Below, one piece after another: positions 57,808 to 64,000 of a stretch of 64,000 bases of DNA. The stretch's first letter is position 1; each line of letters opens with the position of its first letter. Under the pieces are notes generated by a model, which saw nothing but the letters and a program-made list of their open reading frames with translations, did no database searches and was not told the DNA's origin. The DNA comes from Plantactinospora sp039889035 (GTDB lineage: Bacteria; Actinomycetota; Actinomycetes; Mycobacteriales; Micromonosporaceae), in NCBI GenBank assembly GCA_039889035.1, contig JBDQQY010000025.1:62001-126000 (forward strand), given 5' to 3'. A program made the translations under genes and the position numbers.

Positions 57808-59118
57808 ATGACCACGACCACCGCCACCAGCGTGGCCGCCGGTGCCGAACCCGGCGCCGGCCGCACCGTGCTACGCCAACTCGCCATCGACTCCGGCTAT
57901 GTGTTCCTCGGCCTCCCCCTCGCACTGGCGAGCTTCGTCGTGCTCGTCACCGGGGTCGCGCTCAGCGCCGGGCTGGCAGTGACGGTGACCGGGCTGCCGA
58001 TCCTGGCCGGCACCCTCTACGCGGCCCGGGGGTTCGCCGACATCGAACGGCTGCGGATGCCGTCGGTGCTCCGGCAGCCCCGGGTACGCCCCAACTACCG
58101 CACCGCCGAGCCCGGGGCCAGCGCCTGGCGGCGGATCTTCGTACCCATCGCCGACGCGCAGTCCTGGCTCGACCTCGCGCACGGCTGGGTACGGCTGGTG
58201 GTGGCGCTCGGCACCTTCGTGATCACCGTGGTCTGGTGGGCCGGTGCGATCGGCGGCTCGCTCTACTGGGCGTACGACTGGGCGATCCCGCAGAGCCCGG
58301 GCGACGAGGGCCTGCACGAGCTGCTCGGACTGGGTGACACCGCCGCCGCCCGGATCGGGCTGAACACCGCGCTCGGAGTGTTCTTCCTGATCACCCTGCC
58401 GCTGGTGGTCCGGGGCTGTGCCCTGATGCAGGCCGGGCTCGGTCGCGCGCTGCTGACCGGGGTGGCGGAGATGCGCAACCGGATCACCGTACTGGAGGAG
58501 CAGAAGCGGGCCGCGGTCTCGGCGGAGGCCACCGCGCTGCGCAGGCTGGAGCGGGACATCCACGACGGGCCGCAGCAGCGGCTGGTCCGGCTGGCCATGG
58601 ACCTGAGCCGGGCGCAGCAGCAGCTCGACTCCGACCCGGAGGCTGCCCGGCAGACCCTCGGCGAGGCGCTCGCGCAGACCCGGGACACCCTCGCCGAGCT
58701 GCGCGCACTGTCCCGGGGCATCGCCCCGCCGATCCTGGTCGACCGGGGCCTGCCCAGCGCCCTGGCGGCGCTCGCCGGGCGCGGCCTGATCCCGGTCGAA
58801 CTCGCCGTCGACCCCCGGCTCGGCACCGCGGACGGCCGGCCCGACCCGGCGGTCGAGTCGACGGCGTACTTCGTGGTGGCCGAGGCGCTGACCAACGTCG
58901 CCAAGCACAGCCGGGCCACCGAGTGCTGGTTGACGGTGACCCGCGAGGAGCGGTCGCTGCGGATAGTGGTGATCGACGACGGCGAGGGCGGCGCGCACCT
59001 CTCCAAGGGACACGGCCTGGCCGGGCTCGCCGACCGGGTACGCGCCAACGACGGCACCCTGACCGTGCTCAGCCCGGTCGGCGGACCGACCGAGATCCGG
59101 GCCGAACTGCCGTGCTGA
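57808..59118 (+). CDS. NarL-type sensor histidine kinase
   Basis: 436 residues. Membrane region with about four segments (GYVFLGLPLALASFVVLVTG, LAVTVTGLPILAGTLYAARG, LVVALGTFVITVVWWAGAIG, LGVFFLITLPLVV). Then HisKA_3 with the phosphorylated His in RRLERDIHDGPQQRLVRLAM, and HATPase with EALTNVAKHSRA, IDDGEGGAHLSKGHGLAGLA. The N-terminal region resembles the DUF/Sensor domain of actinobacterial kinases. Paired with the regulator at 59235. ATG 57808 set by the leaderless promoter; ATG 57790 is upstream of the hexamer. Confidence 0.93.
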   Translation: MTTTTATSVAAGAEPGAGRTVLRQLAIDSGYVFLGLPLALASFVVLVTGVALSAGLAVTVTGLPILAGTLYAARGFADIERLRMPSVLRQPRVRPNYRTAEPGASAWRRIFVPIADAQSWLDLAHGWVRLVVALGTFVITVVWWAGAIGGSLYWAYDWAIPQSPGDEGLHELLGLGDTAAARIGLNTALGVFFLITLPLVVRGCALMQAGLGRALLTGVAEMRNRITVLEEQKRAAVSAEATALRRLERDIHDGPQQRLVRLAMDLSRAQQQLDSDPEAARQTLGEALAQTRDTLAELRALSRGIAPPILVDRGLPSALAALAGRGLIPVELAVDPRLGTADGRPDPAVESTAYFVVAEALTNVAKHSRATECWLTVTREERSLRIVVIDDGEGGAHLSKGHGLAGLADRVRANDGTLTVLSPVGGPTEIRAELPC

Positions 59119-59234
59119 GCGGCTCCGGCGCCCCCTCCGGCGCCCCTTCCGACACCGCACCGGCACCGGCCGGGGCCACGCCCGGCGGCCGCGAATGCCC
59201 GCCGGACGGGCCGGCGGTGGTAGACAACAACATC

Positions 59235-59900
59235 ATGCGCGTAGTGATCGCCGATGACGCGGTCCTCCTCCGGGAGGGTCTGATCCGCCTGCTGACCGAG
59301 CACGGCCACGATGTGGTGGCCGCGGTCGGCGACGGCACGACCCTGGTCGAGGCCATCGTCACGCACCGCCCGGACGTCTCGATCGTGGACGTCCGGATGC
59401 CGCCCTCGCACACCGACGAGGGGCTGCGGGCGGCGGTGGAGGCCCGACAACGGGTACCCCGGACCCCGATCCTGGTCCTCTCCCAGTACGTCGAGGTGTC
59501 GTACGCCGACGACCTGCTCGCCACCGTCAAGCCCAGCGGCGGCGTCGGTGGGGGTGGCATCGGTTACCTGCTCAAGGACCGGGTGGCGGCGATCGACGAG
59601 TTCCTCGACGCGGTACGCCGGGTGGCCGGCGGCGGCACCGTGCTCGACCCGGAGGTCGTCGGCCAGCTACTCGTCCGGCGTCGCCGGGACGACCCGCTGC
59701 GGCAGCTCACCCCGCGCGAGCGGGAGGTGCTCGGGCTGATGGCCGAGGGCCGGTCGAACACCGCCATCGCCCGGGCCCTGGTGGTCAGCGACGGCGCGGT
59801 GGAGAAGCACGTCCGGAACATCTTCACCAAGCTGCAACTGCCGCCGGACGAGGAGCAGCACCGCCGGGTCCTCGCCGTCCTCGCCTACCTGCGCGGCTGA
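59235..59900 (+). CDS. NarL/LuxR-type response regulator
   Basis: 221 residues. Receiver domain RVVIADDAVLLREGLIRLLT with phospho-acceptor Asp in VSIVDVRMPPSHTDEG; the KDR near GYLLKDRVAAIDEFLDAV is the conserved Lys region. LuxR-type helix-turn-helix LTPREREVLGLMAEGRSNTA, IARALVVSDGAVEKHVRNIF. Cognate partner of the upstream kinase. Targets unknown. Confidence 0.95.
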   Translation: MRVVIADDAVLLREGLIRLLTEHGHDVVAAVGDGTTLVEAIVTHRPDVSIVDVRMPPSHTDEGLRAAVEARQRVPRTPILVLSQYVEVSYADDLLATVKPSGGVGGGGIGYLLKDRVAAIDEFLDAVRRVAGGGTVLDPEVVGQLLVRRRRDDPLRQLTPREREVLGLMAEGRSNTAIARALVVSDGAVEKHVRNIFTKLQLPPDEEQHRRVLAVLAYLRG

Positions 59901-59921
59901 CCCGCCCCGCCATCCGCAGAG

Positions 59922-60563
59922 TCAGTCCAGTTTGGCGGCCAGTTCGACGGCCTCGGTGAGCGAGTCGGCCACCGGCCAGCCGCCGGCACGCAGCCGGGCC
60001 GAATCGGTGAAGCCGCCGGAGTAGAGGACACAGCGGGCGCCCACCGAGTCGGCCGCCTCGGCGTCGTCGATCGAGTCGCCGATCAGCACCGCCGACGTCC
60101 CGTCGACACCGGACTCCGCGAGGTGCCGGGCCAGGTGGCTGGCCTTGCGCTCGCCGCCGACGGTGCCACGCAGCCCGTCGACCCGGCGGAACACGGCGGT
60201 CAGCCCGTATCGGTCGACCGCCGGCACCAGCTCGTCGTGGAACCACATCGACAGCAGCGACTGGGTACCGGTCCAGGTCTGGATGGCCCTGGTGGCGTCG
60301 GCGGCCAGCTCGCAGCTGGCCAGCCCAACCCGGTACGCCTCGTGGAAGAGCTGGTCCAGCCGGCTGAACTCCTCGGCGTCCACGGCCCGGCCCAGCACCT
60401 CGGCGTAGTAGTCCGCGATCGGCCGGCGGAACTGCGTACGGTGCTCCTCGGCGGTCACCTCGGGCCCGCCGGCACCGGCCAGGGCCACGTTGGTGGCGGC
60501 GACCACCAGGGTCAGGTCGTCGAGCAGGGTGCCGTTCCAGTCCCAGACGAGGTGCTCACGCAT
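59922..60563 (-). CDS. HAD-superfamily phosphatase (phosphoglycolate phosphatase-like)
   Basis: 213 residues. Motif I LVWDWNGTLLDDLTLVVAAT has the nucleophile Asp but Asn in place of the second Asp, as in many actinobacterial homologues. Helical cap (RRPIADYYAEVLGRAVDAEE) and motif IV SAVLIGDSIDDAEAADSVGA. Substrate unknown. ATG 60563 is supported by TATCGT 6 nt upstream. An open frame upstream to 60680 is not used. Confidence 0.87.
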   Translation of the reverse strand: MREHLVWDWNGTLLDDLTLVVAATNVALAGAGGPEVTAEEHRTQFRRPIADYYAEVLGRAVDAEEFSRLDQLFHEAYRVGLASCELAADATRAIQTWTGTQSLLSMWFHDELVPAVDRYGLTAVFRRVDGLRGTVGGERKASHLARHLAESGVDGTSAVLIGDSIDDAEAADSVGARCVLYSGGFTDSARLRAGGWPVADSLTEAVELAAKLD

Positions 60564-60569
60564 CCGAGC

Positions 60570-60575
60570 ACGATA
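60570..60575 (-). promoter_or_regulatory. -10 hexamer of leaderless HAD gene promoter
   Basis: TATCGT (minus strand), 6 nt before ATG 60563. Confidence 0.42.
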
Positions 60576-60690
60576 CGCGGAGAGCCCGACCGGTCCCACG
60601 GCTGCGGCCGGACGGCGGGACGGGAAGTCACCGACATCACACACCGGCGCCGGGACCGGCGCGCGGGGGCGACCGGTCATGGGAAGGCGG

Positions 60691-60948
60691 TCAGGCGCGG
60701 GGGGCGGTCAGGTCGCGGAGCAGGCGCTCCTCCTCGACCCGCCAGTAACCGTGCTCCAGACCGTCGAGCAGCACGACCGGCAGCCGGTCGCCGTACTCCC
60801 GCTCCAGCTCCAGGTCGCCGGTGACGTCCAGCTCGGTCCACCGGTCGCCGGTCACCGCCACCACCCGGTCCACGGCCTCCTTCGCCACCTCGCAGAGGTG
60901 GCAGCCGGGCCGGGTGATCAGGGTCAGCCGTGGCTCACTCGTCGTCAC
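60691..60948 (-). CDS. Glutaredoxin-like (DUF836) protein
   Basis: 85 residues. Redox motif LITRPGCHLCEVAKEAVDRV (CHLC), then a short thioredoxin fold with DRLPVVLLDGLEHGYWRVEE. Small glutaredoxin-like proteins of this kind lie beside bldN in Streptomyces too. GTG start lies 14 bp inside the end of the acyl-CoA ligase gene, so the two are co-transcribed. Partner unknown; mycothiol-linked chemistry is plausible. Confidence 0.9.
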   Translation of the reverse strand: MTTSEPRLTLITRPGCHLCEVAKEAVDRVVAVTGDRWTELDVTGDLELEREYGDRLPVVLLDGLEHGYWRVEEERLLRDLTAPRA

Positions 60949-62704
60949 TCGCGCCCCTTTGCCGGATCACCGATCTGCGTACCCGGCCGATCGCGGAGAG
61001 CGGCAGGGACCCGACGAACTCTATCCTGCTCGGGCACTTGAACCGGGCCAGGCTGCCGGCGCAGTGCGCGGCCAGCTCGGCGGCCGAGACGCTGCTCTGC
61101 GGGGCCCGTACGACGTACGCGGTGACCGCCTCCCCGGCCACCGGGTGCGGTACCCCGAACACCACCGACTCGACCACCTCCGGATGGGCGCCGAGTACCC
61201 GTTCGACCTCCTGCGGATAGACGTTGAAGCCGTTGACCAGGATCAGTTCGCCGAGCCGGTCCACCAGGAAGAGGTCGCCCCCGGCGTCGGCGTACGCCAC
61301 GTCGCCGGTCCGCCACCAGCCGTCCGGATCCGGCCCGCCGTGCCCGTCGGGCCAGTAGCCGGAGAAGAGGTTGGCGCCCCGGACCACGATTTCGCCGGGG
61401 TCGGTGCCGGGCGAGGAGAACTCCAGGTCGGGCTCGTCCGTGCCGTCCCCGTCGTCGGCCGGCTCGACGGTGGAGCCGTCCCGCCACAGTTCCTCGCCGT
61501 CGGCGGCGACGAGCCGCAGTTCGACGCCGGGGATCGGCCGGCCGATCGAGTTCGGCTTCGCCGCCGGGCCGGAGAGCGTGCTGGTGAGCACCGGAGCGGT
61601 CTCGGTGAGGCCGTAGCCGACCTGGATCTGCCGGCCGGTCGCCTCGGCGAACCGGGTCGCGCCGCCGACGGCCAGCGGGGCGGCACCGCAGATCGCGACC
61701 CGCACCGAGGCCATCGCGGTGCGCAGCGCCGGGCCGACCGGCACCCCGGCCGCCGCCGGGGCGTCCGGCAGCATCGTCCAACCGAGAAACATCGACGGTA
61801 CGCCGACCAGCACGCTCACCCGGTGCCGGGCGACCACCTCCAGTACGGCGGCCGCGTCGAACCGATCGACCAGCACCCCGCACGCCCCGTGGTACGCCAC
61901 CGCGCCCAGCCCGGCGTTCAGCCCGTACGCGTGGAAGAGCGGCAGGGCCAGCAGCACTTGGTCGTCCGGCCCGACCACCGGCGGGGAGATCCGGCCGATC
62001 TGCTCGTGGTTGGCGAGCAGCGCCCGGTGGGACAGCATCGCCCCCTTCGGCTCGCCGGTGGTGCCGGAGGTGTAGAGCAGCACCGCCACCGCCTCCGGGT
62101 CTGTCCGGATCGGCCGGTCGGCCGGGTCGCCGCCCGGCGTCGCCCCCGGACCCGGCGCCGGCAGTGCGGTGTGCAGTTCGGTCAGTGCCGGCAGCTCGGT
62201 CCGTACCCCGTCGACCGCCGCCCGGACCTGTTCGGTGCAGATCAGGACGCCCGCCGCCGAATCGGCCAGGATGTGCCGCAGCTCCGGACCGGTCAGCGCC
62301 GGGTTCACCGGCACCGCGACCAGCCCGGCCCGCTGGGCGCCGAAGAACGCCACCGCGAAGTCGGGCGAGTTGGGCAGTGCGATGGCGACCCGGGCCGGAT
62401 GGCCGCCGGTCGGCCCCGCGACCCGGCCGCGCAGCGCGGCGGCGACCCGGTCCACCGCACTGTCCAGTTCGGCCCAGCTCAGTACGCCGTCGGGCCAGCG
62501 CAGAGCGGGTCGGTCGGGTCGACTGGCGGCGGCCAGGCGTACCCGGTCGGCCAGGGTGACCGCGGCTGGCTCGGCGGGGGTGTCCGGTCCATCCTGCACG
62601 GTCGCTGAGTCTGGCACAGTGCCGGGCGCGACGGGTACTCCGACCGCCGCCGCCGGCGCCCTGCGGTCGCCCAACCGGCCATCCCGGACCTGCCGGTACG
62701 CCAC
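60935..62704 (-). CDS. AMP-binding (acyl-CoA synthetase-like) enzyme
   Basis: Up to 589 residues. Adenylation motifs: P-loop-like LLYTSGTTGEPKGAMLSHRA, GYGLTETAPVLTSTL, GWWRTGDVAYADAGGDLFLV and LGELILVNGFNVYPQEVERV. The final catalytic motif reads SAIGRVRRSVIR, with Arg where the essential Lys (GK) of the family is expected. An acidic insert (EPADDGDGTDEPDLEFSSPG) interrupts the middle. Substrate unknown. The start is uncertain: GTG 62704, 62617 or 62599 are all in frame before the first conserved block. Confidence 0.85.
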   Translation of the reverse strand: MAYRQVRDGRLGDRRAPAAAVGVPVAPGTVPDSATVQDGPDTPAEPAAVTLADRVRLAAASRPDRPALRWPDGVLSWAELDSAVDRVAAALRGRVAGPTGGHPARVAIALPNSPDFAVAFFGAQRAGLVAVPVNPALTGPELRHILADSAAGVLICTEQVRAAVDGVRTELPALTELHTALPAPGPGATPGGDPADRPIRTDPEAVAVLLYTSGTTGEPKGAMLSHRALLANHEQIGRISPPVVGPDDQVLLALPLFHAYGLNAGLGAVAYHGACGVLVDRFDAAAVLEVVARHRVSVLVGVPSMFLGWTMLPDAPAAAGVPVGPALRTAMASVRVAICGAAPLAVGGATRFAEATGRQIQVGYGLTETAPVLTSTLSGPAAKPNSIGRPIPGVELRLVAADGEELWRDGSTVEPADDGDGTDEPDLEFSSPGTDPGEIVVRGANLFSGYWPDGHGGPDPDGWWRTGDVAYADAGGDLFLVDRLGELILVNGFNVYPQEVERVLGAHPEVVESVVFGVPHPVAGEAVTAYVVRAPQSSVSAAELAAHCAGSLARFKCPSRIEFVGSLPLSAIGRVRRSVIRQRGASDDE

Positions 62705-62918
62705 CCGCCGACGACGTCGGTGGAAGTTCTCTCGACGTGGAACTTCCCTCGACTTCTCCGCTTACCCGGGGTACGGTCCAGCAGACCGTAACGGGTTTCG
62801 GATATCGGCACCCCAGCACGGTGGACTTCTCCTAACACGTTCGCGGCGGCACGCCCAAGGCTCGCCGCGCATTGGCGTGTTTCCACGTTTTTCCTGCTCA
62901 GAGCCCTCGCTACCGCAC

Positions 62919-62934
62919 TGTCAGGCATCTGACA
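62919..62934. promoter_or_regulatory. TGTCAG-N4-CTGACA palindrome upstream of bldN
   Basis: TGTCAGGCATCTGACA: perfect 6-bp arms, 4-bp centre, about 170 bp before the coupled ORF/bldN pair. Looks like an operator for a dimeric regulator; identity not known. Confidence 0.5.
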
Positions 62935-63023
62935 ACGCACAAGCTGTGCGCCCCGTTCGGGTGGCTTCTGGAAATACTTTGGCTCTGTGTAACGGACTTG
63001 CCGCACATGGGTGACGTTGGCCC

Positions 63024-63029
63024 TATCAT
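63024..63029 (+). promoter_or_regulatory. Possible -10 of the bldN transcript
   Basis: TATCAT; the start would be near 63036, leaving a ~55-nt leader with GAGGAGG before GTG 63091. No matching -35 at normal spacing. Confidence 0.3.
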
Positions 63030-63090
63030 CACTCGGGTCGGCTCACCCCTTTTGCCGTGAGTCGACACCCCTCAGCCCGAGGAGGCCGCC

Positions 63091-63258
63091 GTGCCTGTGA
63101 GAGCACTGCACCAGCAGCTGTGGGGCGTGTGCCGTCGTACGGCGCACCCCGGAACTGCCGTGCCGGATCGCGCCGACCCCGGCGTGGGTACGGCCCCCAT
63201 CGCGGCCGGGTCCCGGCGACCGGTCCCGCGGCCTCGGCCGGCCGGGGAGGTCCAGTGA
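63091..63258 (+). CDS. 55-codon ORF coupled to bldN
   Basis: Starts MPVRALHQQLWGVCRRTAHP and ends RPRPAGEVQ. GTG 63091 lies 6 nt after GAGGAGG, and the TGA overlaps the bldN GTG as GTGA. Strong third-position G/C bias. Basic, Arg/Pro-rich, no recognisable family. It may be a small regulatory protein or simply a leader that delivers ribosomes to bldN. Confidence 0.6.
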   Translation: MPVRALHQQLWGVCRRTAHPGTAVPDRADPGVGTAPIAAGSRRPVPRPRPAGEVQ

Positions 63259-64000
63259 GCACATACGGATACGTCGGCGGAGCGACCGGCGCCCCCCGGA
63301 ACACCCGCCTCGCCCTGACCGAGGGCCTCGACCGGCTCCGCGTGTCCATGGACGACATGCTGAGCCTGGCGGTACGCGGCGACGGCGGCTCGAAGCGGAC
63401 CCGGAACCGTCCGCATCCGAACGAGACCCCGCCCCGGCACAACACGCCGGGCGGAAACGCCCGCCCGGTCGGCGGCCGGGTGGCCAGTCCGACCCGGCCG
63501 GCCATGCCCGCCCAGCCGGGCGCCGCGGCACCGCCCGCCCAGCCCGCGGTGTCGGAGACCGAGACCGCAGTGCTGCCGGTGGTGCCGGCAACCGAGAAGT
63601 CGACGGGTTCGGGCGGCGGCTCGCCAACCGGTTATCCGGACCGGCCGGACCCGTCGGATCCGGCCCGGGAGGTCTGGGCACTGGTGGAACGGGCCCAGGC
63701 CGGCGAGCCCGAGGCGTTCGGCCTGATCTACGACCGGTACGTCGACACCGTCTTCCGGTTCGTCTACTTCCGGGTCGGCAACCGGCAGCTCGCCGAGGAC
63801 CTCACCTCGGACACCTTCCTACGGGCGCTGAAACGGATCGGCAGCTTCACCTGGCAGGGCCGTGACCTGGGTGCCTGGCTGGTGACGATCGCCCGGAACC
63901 TCGTCGCGGACCACTTCAAGTCCGGCCGGTACCGCCTGGAAGTTACTACGGGTGACGTTCTGGATGCGGACCGCGAGGACCGAGGGCCGGAGGGAAGCCC
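63255..64000 (+). CDS. bldN: BldN-type developmental ECF sigma factor (C-terminus cut by window edge)
   Basis: First ~248 residues. Sigma region 2 from about 142: VERAQAGEPEAFGLIYDRYV, LAEDLTSDTFLRALKRIGSF, TWQGRDLGAWLVTIARNLVA and DHFKSGRYRLEVTTGDVLDA. This block is close to Streptomyces BldN. A ~138-residue Pro-rich N-terminal extension precedes it; in Streptomyces a shorter (~86-residue) extension is a pro-sequence removed by proteolysis. Gene order rex-hem...bldN is also shared. BldN directs genes for aerial growth/sporulation (chaplins, rodlins). GTG start overlaps the small ORF upstream and follows GGGGAGG. Confidence 0.95.
   Translation, partial: MSTYGYVGGATGAPRNTRLALTEGLDRLRVSMDDMLSLAVRGDGGSKRTRNRPHPNETPPRHNTPGGNARPVGGRVASPTRPAMPAQPGAAAPPAQPAVSETETAVLPVVPATEKSTGSGGGSPTGYPDRPDPSDPAREVWALVERAQAGEPEAFGLIYDRYVDTVFRFVYFRVGNRQLAEDLTSDTFLRALKRIGSFTWQGRDLGAWLVTIARNLVADHFKSGRYRLEVTTGDVLDADREDRGPEGS

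Larger units (their letters stand above)
62705..63090. other. Intergenic region upstream of bldN
   Basis: 386 bp. Contains the perfect inverted repeat at 62919-62934, a less GC-rich stretch (62875-63030) and TATCAT at 63024-63029 as a possible -10. No gene seen before 63091. Confidence 0.5.

Overview
The window is about 73% G+C by eye (estimated, not counted) and gene-dense. It has strong third-position G/C bias, many GTG starts and frequent 4-bp GTGA/ATGA stop-start overlaps. Together with a BldN-type sigma factor, a rex-hemA-hemC-hemD-hemB block, XRE/DUF5753-DUF397 and DUF4190 proteins, this points to a filamentous actinomycete, most likely Micromonosporaceae (Micromonospora/Plantactinospora-like). 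No prophage, insertion sequence, CRISPR array, rRNA or tRNA was seen. About 66 protein genes are supported, including several shorter than 60 codons.

Layout. 1-5966 (minus strand): PHP phosphoesterase (cut by the left edge), a SigE-family ECF sigma factor with a downstream propeller protein, a bPH2 membrane protein with a 52-aa partner, a DUF6758 zinc-ribbon protein, a SpoU/TrmH RNA methyltransferase and an unknown gene. 5967-8829: thioredoxin behind a consensus sigma-R-type promoter, then a small protein, an HTTM (gamma-carboxylase-like) membrane protein and a DCC thiol-oxidoreductase. 8862-12244: a sugar locus (isomerase-like and Gfo/Idh/MocA oxidoreductase) divergent from a LacI regulator, with a LacI-type operator between them. 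12333-14371: an Rv2578c-family radical SAM protein interrupted by a 163-residue mini-intein behind a LexA box, then a CoA-binding protein. 14737-20023: three DUF4190 proteins, an SDR enzyme, an EamA exporter, a HAD hydrolase and a pyridoxamine-oxidase-like protein.

20294-34789 resembles the mycobacterial Rv1207-Rv1229c neighbourhood: mrp, tatB, htrA, O-methyltransferase, (pepA), DUF3117, tag, DivIVA-like protein and folP2. Here paaX-paaG-like and a DUF1800/DUF1501 pair are inserted, and no sigE/rseA lies between the O-methyltransferase and htrA. The O-methyltransferase has no ATG/GTG/TTG start; it appears to start at ATC. 34887-39596: orphan nuoA, 2-oxoacid:ferredoxin oxidoreductase korAB with a coupled short upstream ORF, and a K+ channel. 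39849-51046 is accessory: a secreted GHL10 glycosidase-like protein, a secreted phospholipase A2, a Cys-containing small protein, XRE/DUF5753 plus DUF397, a cyclase-STAND regulator, an FmdB zinc ribbon, a lytic transglycosylase and a double-GNAT protein. Two copies of an ~82-nt intergenic element lie at 42793 and 47851.

51113-64000 is the tetrapyrrole and development region: hemB, hemD, hemC, hemA and rex on the minus strand, with a Rex operator overlapping the -35 of rex. It continues with a NarL-type two-component pair, a HAD phosphatase, a glutaredoxin-like protein, an acyl-CoA ligase-like protein, a coupled 55-codon ORF and bldN (cut by the right edge). The order matches Streptomyces SCO3316-SCO3323.

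Promoters. About a dozen genes have a TAnnnT hexamer ending 6-8 nt before the start codon, so leaderless transcripts appear common and were used to choose several starts.
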